Shown: one piece after another, positions 16,943 through 25,095 of the stretch
How the letters are laid out: each line of letters begins with the position of its first letter
How positions within the stretch are numbered: position 1 is the first letter of the stretch
NCBI RefSeq assembly: GCF_013410345.1
Contig: NZ_JACCFJ010000001.1
Span: 5,659,501 to 5,723,500, forward strand
DNA from: Saccharopolyspora hordei
Lineage (GTDB): Bacteria; Actinomycetota; Actinomycetes; Mycobacteriales; Pseudonocardiaceae
Reading direction: 5' to 3'
Length of the DNA: 64,000 nucleotides
The notes under the pieces: generated by a model
The model's database searches: none
What the model was told of the DNA's origin: nothing
The model's input: only the letters and a program-made list of their open reading frames with translations
Program-made: the position numbers and the translations under genes

Positions 16943-18442
16943 TCAGCCGCGCTCGTCGGCGGCGCGCTGCTCACCTGCCAGGAAGTGTGCGATCCGGACC
17001 GTGGAGTCGTAGAGGTCCCGGTAGTGCCGGTAGAAGGCGTTGTAACGCTCCGTGTGCTCCGGGTTCGGCCGAACGGTGCGCACCACCGGGTTCCAGCTGT
17101 CCGGGTCGACCGCGGTGCCGGTGCCCACCCCGGCGAGCAGCGCGTCACCGTAGGCCGCGCCGATGGTCTCGCCCGGCAGCTGCTGCTCCTGCCCGGTGAT
17201 GTCGGAGACGATCTGCGTCCACAACCCGCCCTGGGTGCCGCCGCCGACCGCGACCAGCCGCCCGGCCGTGCCGCCGGCCTCGCCCATCGCCTCCAGGTTG
17301 TGCCGGACCCCGTAGCCGATGCCCTCCAGCGCCGCCCGGTACAGCTCGGCGCGCCCGTGCTCCAGGGTCAGCCCGGCCAGGAAGCCACGCGCGTCCGGGT
17401 CGAAGATCGGCGTCCGTTCCCCCGCGAAGTACGGCAGCAGCAGGAGGCCGCGGCTGCCCGCCGGCACCGCGGAGGCCTGCTCGACCAGGTCGGCGTACTC
17501 GCCGTCGACCAGGTTCCGCAGCCACTGGGTGACCGCGCCGGAGGTCGCCATGCCCGCGGCGAGCGTGTAGGTGTCGGGGAACGCGCCGCAGGTGCCCCAC
17601 AGCGCCGGGTGCGGTCGCACCTCGTCGAGCACCTGGACGAAGAACATCGTGGTGCCGTACATGAGCATCGTGTCGCCGGGCTGGCGCACGCCCACGCTGG
17701 TGGCCTCGGCCCAGGCGTCCACGGTGCCCGCGGTGACCGGGAGCCCCTCCGGCAGGCCGGTCTCGGCCGCGGCCTGCGCGGTGACGTGCCCGACGACCTC
17801 GGTGGGCCAGGCCAGCTCCGGCAGCGGCAGGTCCGGCGCCACGCGCTGCGCCCAGTCCGCCGACCAGGTGCGGGACTGCAGGTCGTAGAGCGGGTCGCAC
17901 TGGCTGGCCGAGTGGTGGTCGAGCACGTAGCGGCCGGTGAGCCGGTGCACCAGGTACGAGCTGCACATCAGCAGCATCTCGGTGCGCCGGTAGACGTCCG
18001 GCTCGTGCTTGGCCAGCCACCGGACCTTCGGCCCCACCGCCTGGCTGGACAGCGCGGAACCGCCCCGGCGGAGGATCTCGTCGGCGCCGAGCTCCTCGGT
18101 CAGCTCGGCGATCTCCTCGGTCGCGCGGGTGTCGACGCCGTAGAGGATCGCCGGGCGCAGCGGCTTGCCGTCACCGTCCGCGGGCAGCAGCACCGGGCCG
18201 ATGCCGCTGACCCCCAGGCCGGCGATCTCCCGGCCGTCGGCGGCCGGGACGAGTTCCCGCGCCAGCGTCAGGAAGTCGTCCCACCACACCGCTTCGGGGT
18301 CGTGCTCGACCCAGCCCGGGTGCGGGTAGGACGTCTCGTGCTGGCGGCTCGCCCGGGCCAGGACCCGCCCGTCGGTGCCGACCAGGACCCCCTTCGAACT
18401 AGCCGTGCCGATGTCGATCCCGAGCAACACCTTCTCGGCCAC
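16943..18442 (-). CDS. FGGY-family carbohydrate kinase (pentulose/hexulose kinase)
   Basis: A 499-residue FGGY sugar kinase. The N-terminal ATP-binding lobe opens GIDIGTASSKGVLVGTDGRV; the catalytic aspartate is in GTVDAWAEATSVG; the C-terminal lobe has LLLLPYFAGERTPIFDPDARG (split as LLLLPYFAGERTP and IFDPDARG) and the glycine-rich VGGGTQGGLW. The GTG at 18442 is preceded by GGAGGAG. Its partner 189 bases upstream is a FucI/AraA-like isomerase, so the substrate should be the ketose that enzyme makes, for instance D-ribulose, L-fuculose or L-ribulose. It is distinct from the xylulokinase at 53.2-54.6 kb. Product would enter the pentose phosphate pathway or an aldol cleavage. Confidence 0.88.
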   Translation of the reverse strand: MAEKVLLGIDIGTASSKGVLVGTDGRVLARASRQHETSYPHPGWVEHDPEAVWWDDFLTLARELVPAADGREIAGLGVSGIGPVLLPADGDGKPLRPAILYGVDTRATEEIAELTEELGADEILRRGGSALSSQAVGPKVRWLAKHEPDVYRRTEMLLMCSSYLVHRLTGRYVLDHHSASQCDPLYDLQSRTWSADWAQRVAPDLPLPELAWPTEVVGHVTAQAAAETGLPEGLPVTAGTVDAWAEATSVGVRQPGDTMLMYGTTMFFVQVLDEVRPHPALWGTCGAFPDTYTLAAGMATSGAVTQWLRNLVDGEYADLVEQASAVPAGSRGLLLLPYFAGERTPIFDPDARGFLAGLTLEHGRAELYRAALEGIGYGVRHNLEAMGEAGGTAGRLVAVGGGTQGGLWTQIVSDITGQEQQLPGETIGAAYGDALLAGVGTGTAVDPDSWNPVVRTVRPNPEHTERYNAFYRHYRDLYDSTVRIAHFLAGEQRAADERG

Positions 18443-18631
18443 CTGACCCGCTCCTCCACAGCTCGACTGCTCGGTCCCCACCGCACCCCGCGGCAGTGCG
18501 GTCCGCGATCCCGGTGGGAACCAGGGGTCCGGTTTCCCTGGGGACCGCGTGTTGTGCGCGGGACCCGGCGCGTCGGGGCCCGACACGCCGGAGGTCCGCG
18601 ACGTCCATCAAAACCGCTCGCAGGCGTCGTG

Positions 18632-20047
18632 TCAGCCCCTGGTCCACTCGTCGAGGCGCACGCCGAGCTGCTCGGCCACGGCGCGCAGCGCCGGGCGGTG
18701 GTCCCCCGGGATCGCGTGGATGTGGTTGGCGCCGAACTTGGACAGGAACAGCTCACCCGGCGCGTCCAGCCGGGCGAAGGCGTGCGGCCACTCCGGCGTC
18801 GACTGGTCGACCAGCGCCTTGTTGGTCTCGTCGTCGTAGCTCTCGAACTCGCCCAGCATCAGCTGCAGCCGGTACTCGCCGTCCTCGCGGGTCAACCGGC
18901 CCAGCGTCATCTGCCCCGGCGCCGCGATGTGCTGCACCGACGCGCCACCGGCCGGGAAGAAGAACACCTCCGGGTAGAAGTTGACCTTGGACAGGTTCTC
19001 CGCCGGGTCGTCGCTGCGCGCGGCGTACCAGGTGGCGTGCTGGCCCGAGTTGCACAGGTCCCAGATGTCGCGGTCGGCGTGGTAGTGGCGCACGTCGGCG
19101 AACAGCACCGGCGTGCCGGAGACCGCCTTGAACAGCTGCATGGTCAGCGCGCCGTCCATGTCCGCCTCGGTGGCGCAGACGTGCGGCTCCTTCGGGCCGT
19201 TCCAGTCGTAGGGGTCGTTGAGGAACGCCTCGGTGACGTCCATCGTCGCGAAGTTCTCGGTCAGCTCCGGCTGCGCCTTGATCCCGGAGAAGTCCAGGTT
19301 CCGCTCGGCGATGATGTCCCGCACCGCCAGGTAGGAGCGCAGCTGCCGCTCCAGCAGTTCCGGGGTGAGCTTCGTGCCGTCGTAGTGCACCCCGGCGGCG
19401 TGCTGCTCGATCCACTCGCGGGCCTTGCGCGCCTCCGCCTGGTCGGCCTTCTCCGCGCGCAGCACCAGCTCGTACTGGTCGATCTCCTCGACGTCGATGC
19501 CGAACTTGCGCATCCACTCGTCGGTGTTGGCCACCGCGGTGTTCATGCCCATCGGCCGCCCGCCGAACCGGCCGAAGGTCGACCCGTGCAGCGACTTCAC
19601 CGCGGCCGCCGCCGTGGCCTGCACGCCGATCTGCTCGGCCAGCTCGGCGTCGTCCGGCGCGCCCCACGCCCGGGTGTGCTTCCGGCCGATCTGGTCCAGC
19701 GCGCCACCGGCCGCGAGCATGCCGACCAGCCCCGGCTCGGTCGGGTCGGTGCTGGCCACCAGCACCAACGGGCTCCGGGTGGCGTCCGCGGCGAGCATCG
19801 TGAAGTGCGGGAAGGCCCAGACCGTGTAGTAGAAGACGGTCACGTCCACATCGGCCGCGGCGACCTTGCGGGCCACCGAGGTGGCCAGCGCGTTGGTGGC
19901 CACCAGCTTCTCGCCGACCACCACTTCGTGCCCGGCCGCGCGCAGCGTCCGAACCAGACCGTCCTGTTTGGACCGGATGAAGTCGGCGTTGCGGGCGTGG
20001 ACGTGATCACGACCGTCGGAGATGGTGACGACACCGATGCGGGCCAC
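18632..20047 (-). CDS. L-fucose/L-arabinose isomerase-family aldose-ketose isomerase
   Basis: A 471-residue isomerase of the FucI/AraA superfamily, shorter than E. coli FucI. Likely metal and catalytic residues are the glutamate in ATEADMDGALTMQLF, the aspartate in VLFADVRHY and the histidine in FGANHIHAIPGDHRPAL (by pattern comparison with FucI Glu337, Asp361 and His528, from memory). FucI-type enzymes also convert D-arabinose to D-ribulose. The GTG at 20047 has a GGAGGG six bases upstream. It heads a minus-strand unit with the FGGY kinase and has a clear promoter plus operator at 20178-20225, divergent from the LacI regulator. Exact sugar is not readable from sequence. Confidence 0.85.
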   Translation of the reverse strand: MARIGVVTISDGRDHVHARNADFIRSKQDGLVRTLRAAGHEVVVGEKLVATNALATSVARKVAAADVDVTVFYYTVWAFPHFTMLAADATRSPLVLVASTDPTEPGLVGMLAAGGALDQIGRKHTRAWGAPDDAELAEQIGVQATAAAAVKSLHGSTFGRFGGRPMGMNTAVANTDEWMRKFGIDVEEIDQYELVLRAEKADQAEARKAREWIEQHAAGVHYDGTKLTPELLERQLRSYLAVRDIIAERNLDFSGIKAQPELTENFATMDVTEAFLNDPYDWNGPKEPHVCATEADMDGALTMQLFKAVSGTPVLFADVRHYHADRDIWDLCNSGQHATWYAARSDDPAENLSKVNFYPEVFFFPAGGASVQHIAAPGQMTLGRLTREDGEYRLQLMLGEFESYDDETNKALVDQSTPEWPHAFARLDAPGELFLSKFGANHIHAIPGDHRPALRAVAEQLGVRLDEWTRG

Positions 20048-20177
20048 GGTTCCCTCCAAGTGAGCAGGCGGCGTTGACTGCGCGGGACCGGCGACGAGGA
20101 GGCGCCGCCGGCACCACCCGGCGGGCCCCTCGCGGGGGTGCCCGACGGGACGACGTCCGAATACCGACAAGACCGGC

Positions 20178-20193
20178 GAGCAATCGTTTTCTC
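20178..20193. promoter_or_regulatory. LacI-type operator, isomerase copy
   Basis: GAGCAATC|GTTTTCTC is a near-palindrome (6 of 8 paired positions) with the central CG typical of LacI-family operators. It lies just downstream of the isomerase -10 and about 80 bases before the lacI-type start. The same 16 bases occur inverted at 27757-27772 in front of the ABC transporter. Confidence 0.75.
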
Positions 20194-20195
20194 GG

Positions 20196-20225
20196 ACGCT
20201 ATTCTGGCAGGACACGGGCTGTCAA
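20196..20225 (-). promoter_or_regulatory. Promoter of the isomerase-kinase unit
   Basis: On the reverse strand, TTGACA (20225-20220), 18 bases, then TAGCGT (20201-20196). The operator follows immediately and would cover the transcription start. The identical -35, spacing and -10 recur before the ABC transporter (27804-27775). The leader to the isomerase start is about 140 bases. Confidence 0.7.
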
Positions 20226-20271
20226 GGCGGGCAGCGCGCCATCACTCGGGAAGAGGGCACGAGGAGGAACC

Positions 20272-21273
20272 GTGGCGACGATCAGTGATGTGGCGACCCG
20301 CGCCGGGGTGTCCACCGCGACGGTCTCCCGTGCGCTCAACGGCAAGAGCACGGTCGACCCCGCGCTGGCCGCTCGGGTGTTCGCCGCGGCCGCCGAGCTC
20401 GGCTACCGGCCCAACGGACCGGCCCGCAACCTGCGCAAGCAGGAGACCGCGGTGCTGGCCCTGATCATCGCGGACGTGGAGAACCCGTTCTTCACCGCGA
20501 TCGCCCGCGGCGTGGAGGACGTGGCGCACGCGGCGGGGTACTCGGTGGTGCTGTGCAACTCCGACGACGAGCCGGAGAAGGAGCGCGAGTACATCGACGT
20601 CGCCCTCCAGGAGCGCGTCGCCGGGGTGCTGCTCTCCCCCACCGGCGACAGCGAGAGCGTCGAGCTGCTCGACCGGCACGCCACCCCGGTCGTGGCGGTG
20701 GACCGCCCGCTGCCGAACACCACGAGCGACACCGTGCTCGTGGACAGCCGGCTGGCGGCCGCCGAAGCCGTCCAGCACTTCGCCGACCAGGGGTACCGGC
20801 GGGTCGGCTGCCTCACCGGCCCGAGCGGCGTGCGCACCGCCGACGACCGCCTCGCGGGCTACCGCGACGGCGTCGAGGCGACCGGGTTGCCGGTGAGCGA
20901 GGAGCTGGTGCGGCGGTCCGAGTTCAAGGCGGCCGGGGCGAAGCAGGCGGCGCACTCGCTGCTGACCGCGCCGGACCGCCCGGACGCGGTGCTGGTCGCG
21001 AACAACATGATGGCGGTCGGGGTGCTGGAGACCTGCGCCGAGCTCGGCCTGCGCCCCGGCCGGGACGTCGGCGTGGTGGCCTTCGACGACGCGCCCTGGG
21101 CGACCCTGCTCGACCCGCCGCTGACCGTGGTCGCCCAGCCCGCCTACGACGTCGGCGCGGTCGCGGCCCAGCTGCTGCTCGGCCGGATCAGCGGCGAGCG
21201 CGCGGAGGCGACCACGAAGACCCTCTCCGCGCACCTGGTCGCCCGCGCCAGCAGCACCCGGCAGCAGGCCTGA
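20272..21273 (+). CDS. LacI-family transcriptional regulator
   Basis: A 333-residue LacI-type repressor. The N-terminal helix-turn-helix and hinge read ATISDVATRAGVSTATVSRA then LNGKSTVDPALAARV; the remainder is a periplasmic-binding-protein-like effector domain ending near LLLGRISGERAE. The GTG at 20272 follows a GAGGAGG ribosome-binding site. It is divergent from the isomerase gene. It almost certainly binds the near-palindrome in the shared intergenic region and its twin before the ABC transporter, releasing both when the transported sugar or its phosphate is present. Autoregulation is likely from the position of the site. Confidence 0.93.
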   Translation: MATISDVATRAGVSTATVSRALNGKSTVDPALAARVFAAAAELGYRPNGPARNLRKQETAVLALIIADVENPFFTAIARGVEDVAHAAGYSVVLCNSDDEPEKEREYIDVALQERVAGVLLSPTGDSESVELLDRHATPVVAVDRPLPNTTSDTVLVDSRLAAAEAVQHFADQGYRRVGCLTGPSGVRTADDRLAGYRDGVEATGLPVSEELVRRSEFKAAGAKQAAHSLLTAPDRPDAVLVANNMMAVGVLETCAELGLRPGRDVGVVAFDDAPWATLLDPPLTVVAQPAYDVGAVAAQLLLGRISGERAEATTKTLSAHLVARASSTRQQA

Positions 21274-21274
21274 A

Positions 21275-21308
21275 GCGACGGGCCACCCACCCCGGGGCGG
21301 CCCGTCGC
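21275..21308. terminator. Bidirectional terminator between lacI-type gene and GH172 gene
   Basis: Inverted repeat GCGACGGGCC / GGCCCGTCGC with a GC-rich loop, placed immediately after the regulator stop (21273) and 10 bases from the convergent GH172 stop (21319). No T-run, as is common in high-GC actinomycetes. Confidence 0.65.
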
Positions 21309-21318
21309 GCTCGGCCCG

Positions 21319-23652
21319 TCAGTCGTCGTCCGCGCCGAGGACGTCCTCCACCACGTGCCCGAGGTCGAGGAAGTCCCCGTCGTCCTGGCCCGTGGTGTGC
21401 GGGGCCGTCGTCGTCGGCCGCGAGGGCCGGGTCGGGACCGCCGAGGAGGTCGGCGGCGTCACCGACGGGGTCGGTGCCGGGACGCTCGACGGCTGGGACG
21501 GCAGCGGCGGCAGGGGCAGCAGGCTGCCGGAGACGTTCCCGCCGTACCAGTAGGCCGTCGAGCCGTAGTCCCCGGGCTCGTCGTTGCCCGGCCCGTGCTC
21601 GATGCCGGCCACCAGGTGGTGGCGGAACGGCACCGCGTCGTTGAGGAGCAGGCGGTACCCGCCCGTGCAGTCGTACCGGCAGCCGTCCCCGCCGATCTCG
21701 TGCGACGGGTTGCCCGCCATCGGCATCGAGTAGGTGGTGCCGAACCGGAAGTACCAGCCGGACTCGTAGAAGTCCTCGGTGCCGGTCCCGTGCCACGCCG
21801 GCTCGCGGGAGCCGTCCACGTAGAACCGCTCGTCGCCCTCCAGGTAGTTGCGCTGGTTCACCTCGAGCACGTGCGACTCCAGGTCGGACTGCGGCTGGGC
21901 GGTGCGCGTCTGGGCGCCCGGCGGGATCAGCCCGCGCATGCTGTGCGTGACGCCGTAGAAGGTGCCGGAGCCGCCGGTGGTCAGGAAGTTCCAGTCCTGG
22001 CCGGGCACCGTGTTCCCGCGGTGGTGGGTGGCGTGGAAGTAGCCGGTGCCGGGCGGCAGGTCGGCCGGTGCGCTGGTCACCTCGGCGGTCGCCCCGACCA
22101 CCGGCACGCCGCTGGTGTTGACCAGCTCGACCGTGGCGCCCTCGCGGAACGGCATCGGCCACCAGGACGTGTACCAGCCGTCCAGCCCCGGGTCGACCGA
22201 GCTCATCAGGCTGCGCACGTCGTACTCGCCGAGGCCGGTGCCGAAGAACTCGCCGAGCGGCGCGTCGACCGTGGTCTGCCCGTCGAAGGTGATGCGCAGC
22301 CGCACCCCGTCCAGCACCGCGTCGGAGGCGGCCACGTCCTCCGGGCTGTGCGGGTAGCGCCCGATCAGCTTCTCGCGGGCGAAGACCGGGTTGTCGATGC
22401 GGTAGCCGTGCGCGGACTCCTCACCGGGGTGCCCCGGCCCGAGGTCGAGCACGTCGGTGCGGACCCACTCGCCGCCGACCAGGCTGTGCACGTCGTAGCG
22501 GAACTCGTTGAAGTCCAGCGAGGAGGAGAGGAAGCGGTTCTCCACCTCCACCGTGGACCGGCCGGCGGTCACCTCCGCGGGCACGTCGATGACCTGCACG
22601 CCCCACAGCCCGGGGGTCGCGGCCCCGCTGCGCCACTCGCCGACCTGCCGGCCGTTGACGTGCAGGCTGCCGACCTGGTCGGCGATCTGCGGGTCGTACC
22701 GGCGGATCACCCGGATGCCCTGGTTGTCCGGGTGCACCCGCATGGTGAACCGGCTGCCGCCGCCCGCGCCGAACGCGCGGCCGTCGTCGACCACCTGCGG
22801 CGCCGCCACCACCTGCGGCAGCTTCACGCGCAGCTGGTTGACCTGGGCCGGTCCGGACAGCTCGGCGACCGTGGTGGCGGCGCCGGGGGCCAGGTCGAAG
22901 TCGCGGCGCACCGGCACGCCGCTCGGGCCGCCCTTGGGGTCGGCCACGCCGAACGCGCGCAGCTTCTCCAGCACGTCCGTGGCGGGGTCGTTCGGGTCGA
23001 AGGTCCGCACCCCGTCCGCGTCGGGGAAGACCCGGTAGGACAGGTGGTAGAAGTACGGGTTGTTCTCCACGGTGACCCGCATCGACTCGCGGTAGGGCAT
23101 CGGCACCTTGATGACCACGCCGCCCGCGGTGTCGTTGGCGTCGCCGACCAGCGGCCACGCGAACGGCGCACCGAGCTTGCCGGTGACGACGTCGATGAAC
23201 GGGGCGTCCAGCACGGTCCGGCCGTCCAGCTCGACCACGATGTTGCCGGTCGCGGAGACGTCACCGAGGGGCTCGCGGGTGCTCCAGATCGAGGTGATCT
23301 CACCGGGACCCTCGTGCTCGGCGATGACGCAGCCGCGCTCGCTGGTGCGCAGGCAGGAGTAGGTGCCCTCGAAGCCGTCGTTGTTGCCGCCGGTGCGGTC
23401 GTAGCTGGAGAACTGCAACGACTGCTCGGCGCCGCGGGACCGCGACATCGCGCTCAGGTCGCGGAAGGTGTCCCAGCCGACCGGCCCCTTGGTGGCGGCC
23501 TGGACCTGCCCCGGCGCGCGACCGGAGCCGAACCCGACGCCGGCGCCGGCGACCACGGCGGCCGCCGCGAGCACTGCGACTCCCAGGTAGGCGCCGAGCC
23601 GGCGGGCACGGGGTCCCGCGCTCGACCGCGGTGTTGCTGAGCGGACTCTCAT
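21319..23652 (-). CDS. Secreted GH172 (DUF2961) glycoside hydrolase
   Basis: A 777-residue exported protein. An Arg-rich N-terminus and a hydrophobic stretch (LGAYLGVAVLAAAAVVAGAG) form a signal peptide or membrane anchor. The body is DUF2961, now family GH172, whose known members are furanosidases: difructose-dianhydride-forming alpha-fructofuranosidases and D-arabinofuranosidases. The conserved LEGDERFYVDG and GTGTEDFYESGWYF motifs place Glu605 and Glu626 21 residues apart, the spacing I recall for the catalytic pair (Glu270/Glu291) of the Bifidobacterium enzyme. The C-terminal 70 residues are Pro/Ser/Thr-rich. ATG at 23652 chosen for its GGGGAGGG. Its place between the regulator and the importer suggests it releases the imported sugar outside the cell. 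Confidence 0.88.
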   Translation of the reverse strand: MRVRSATPRSSAGPRARRLGAYLGVAVLAAAAVVAGAGVGFGSGRAPGQVQAATKGPVGWDTFRDLSAMSRSRGAEQSLQFSSYDRTGGNNDGFEGTYSCLRTSERGCVIAEHEGPGEITSIWSTREPLGDVSATGNIVVELDGRTVLDAPFIDVVTGKLGAPFAWPLVGDANDTAGGVVIKVPMPYRESMRVTVENNPYFYHLSYRVFPDADGVRTFDPNDPATDVLEKLRAFGVADPKGGPSGVPVRRDFDLAPGAATTVAELSGPAQVNQLRVKLPQVVAAPQVVDDGRAFGAGGGSRFTMRVHPDNQGIRVIRRYDPQIADQVGSLHVNGRQVGEWRSGAATPGLWGVQVIDVPAEVTAGRSTVEVENRFLSSSLDFNEFRYDVHSLVGGEWVRTDVLDLGPGHPGEESAHGYRIDNPVFAREKLIGRYPHSPEDVAASDAVLDGVRLRITFDGQTTVDAPLGEFFGTGLGEYDVRSLMSSVDPGLDGWYTSWWPMPFREGATVELVNTSGVPVVGATAEVTSAPADLPPGTGYFHATHHRGNTVPGQDWNFLTTGGSGTFYGVTHSMRGLIPPGAQTRTAQPQSDLESHVLEVNQRNYLEGDERFYVDGSREPAWHGTGTEDFYESGWYFRFGTTYSMPMAGNPSHEIGGDGCRYDCTGGYRLLLNDAVPFRHHLVAGIEHGPGNDEPGDYGSTAYWYGGNVSGSLLPLPPLPSQPSSVPAPTPSVTPPTSSAVPTRPSRPTTTAPHTTGQDDGDFLDLGHVVEDVLGADDD

Positions 23653-23930
23653 GGTGCTCGCCCTCCCCACGCCCCACCGTCCGCAGTGGACTGTGGTGCT
23701 GCTGGTTCCGATTGATCGTGCGCGGCCACTGGATCGATCTCCCGCTCGGTGTCACAGCAGGAGATCACTCGCGCGGTTGCGCGACAGCGTAGGGAAGGAG
23801 ATCTCAGCCGTGCCAACGAATCGAGCGGTGTCGGTGAATCCGCAACCCGAATTCACTCGACCTGATGGTCACCGGGCGCGATCACGCCGGACAACCACCA
23901 ACCAGGTGTATTGCCCGGTACCAGCAGGAA

Positions 23931-23958
23931 TGCCGGACCACCGGGGGGTGGTCCGGCA
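23931..23958 (-). terminator. Distal hairpin after ABC operon
   Basis: Perfect 12-bp stem TGCCGGACCACC / GGTGGTCCGGCA with a GGGG loop. It lies downstream of the substrate-binding-protein gene, beyond a first hairpin. Confidence 0.7.
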
Positions 23959-24022
23959 CCGCGGAAATCCACATCGGACGGCGTGCGTCGCCGCGCGTCA
24001 CCCGGAAGGCCGGGTGCGAGGG

Positions 24023-24054
24023 CGGTCCGGTCACCGCGCTCGGTGACCGGACCG
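24023..24054 (-). terminator. Proximal terminator of ABC operon
   Basis: Perfect 14-bp stem CGGTCCGGTCACCG / CGGTGACCGGACCG with a CGCT loop, 14 bases beyond the stop of the substrate-binding protein at 24069. Confidence 0.8.
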
Positions 24055-24068
24055 GGTGAGCCTGACGA

Positions 24069-25073
24069 TCAGCTCCCGTTCAGCCGGGCGTAGACCTCGG
24101 CCGCGTTCTCCTGGGTGACCAACTCGGTCTGCAGGGTCTGCGTCTTCGGCACCGGCTGGCAGTCGATCAGCAGCTTCTTGGCCGCCTCGACGGCCTCCTT
24201 GCCACCGGTCGGGTACAGGTTCGTGGCCTGCAGGCGCCCCTCCTCGACGGCCTTGATGCCGCCCGAGGGGATCGGCAGCCCGTCGATGCCGACGAACTTC
24301 AGGTCGTGGCGCCCGGCCGCCTGGGCCGCCAGGTACGCACCCTCGGCCATCGGGTCGTTCTGCGCGTACACCGCCTGGATGTCGGGGTGCGCCTTGAGCA
24401 GCGCGTCCATCTTCTCCTGGCCGACCGAGCGCTCCCACTCACCGTCCGCGGTGGCCACGACCTCGATCCCGGAACCGGCGATGCCCTCCATGAAGCCCTT
24501 CTCGCGCTCCGCCGCCGGGGTCGAGCCGGAGAGGCCCTTGATCTGCACGATCTTGCCGCCCTGCGGCAGCAGCGTGTTCTTGAAGTACTCGCCGGCCTGG
24601 CGCCCGATCTGCACGTTGTCCGCGCCGATGTAGGTCGTGTAGGCATCACCCTCGACCTTGCGGTCCAGCACGATGACCGGGATGCCCTTGTTGTAGGCCT
24701 TGCGCACCACGTCGGTCAGCGGCGCGGCCTCGTTCGGCGAGATCATCAGCAGGTCGACCTGCTTGGTGATGAAGTTCTCCACGTCGCTGATCTGCTTGGA
24801 GTTGTCCTTGGCGGCGTCGGAGAACTGCACCTCGAACTGCGGCACCTGCTCAGCGGCCTTGCGGATGTCCTCGTCCATCCGCACCCGGTACGGCTCGGCG
24901 AGGTTGGCCTGGCTCATCCCGATGGTGTACTTGCCCTCGGGTCCCTCGCAGTGGGCGGTGGGGTCCTGCTGCTGCACCTGCCCGCTGTTCTCGCTGGTGG
25001 TGCCGCACCCGGCGGCGGCGAGCGCGACCGCGGCGCACGTAGCTGCGAGCAACGACCTCATTGTCTTGCGCAT
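24069..25073 (-). CDS. Sugar ABC transporter substrate-binding lipoprotein (ribose type)
   Basis: A 334-residue lipoprotein: MRKTMRSLLAATCAAVALAA followed by lipobox AAGC at Cys23, then a type I periplasmic-binding fold of the Peripla_BP_4 group (YTIGMSQANLAEPYRVRMDE, VIVLDRKVEGDAYTTYIGAD, YAQNDPMAEGAYLAAQAAG). It captures a monosaccharide outside the membrane and delivers it to the permease. The start at 25073 has GGGAGG upstream. Last gene of the operon after the ATPase and permease; two hairpins follow. Specificity cannot be read from sequence; the set of neighbours suggests a pentose or furanose. Confidence 0.9.
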   Translation of the reverse strand: MRKTMRSLLAATCAAVALAAAGCGTTSENSGQVQQQDPTAHCEGPEGKYTIGMSQANLAEPYRVRMDEDIRKAAEQVPQFEVQFSDAAKDNSKQISDVENFITKQVDLLMISPNEAAPLTDVVRKAYNKGIPVIVLDRKVEGDAYTTYIGADNVQIGRQAGEYFKNTLLPQGGKIVQIKGLSGSTPAAEREKGFMEGIAGSGIEVVATADGEWERSVGQEKMDALLKAHPDIQAVYAQNDPMAEGAYLAAQAAGRHDLKFVGIDGLPIPSGGIKAVEEGRLQATNLYPTGGKEAVEAAKKLLIDCQPVPKTQTLQTELVTQENAAEVYARLNGS

Positions 25074-25095
25074 CGTGCTTCCTCCCGGAGTTGGT

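Larger units (their letters stand above)
23653..24068. other. Non-coding gap upstream of the GH172 gene
   Basis: About 416 bases. The right part holds two strong hairpins that terminate the ABC transporter operon. The left part should hold the GH172 promoter on the reverse strand; the best candidate is a TACGCT -10 with TTGGCA 19 bases upstream (about 23820-23785). I find no copy of the 16-bp LacI operator here. No coding signal was seen. Confidence 0.5.

Noticed and set aside
18443-18631. Possible internal operator (GAGCAGTCGAGCTG) between isomerase and kinase
   Set aside because: Shares only the first half of the 16-mer and is not symmetric; probably chance.
16901-20077. A 1058-codon plus-strand frame opposite the kinase and isomerase genes
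   Set aside because: No recognisable domain; both opposite-strand genes have catalytic motifs and ribosome-binding sites.
23653-23930. Looked for a third copy of the LacI operator before the GH172 gene
   Set aside because: Only partial AT-rich matches such as GATTGATC occur; symmetry and sequence are too weak.
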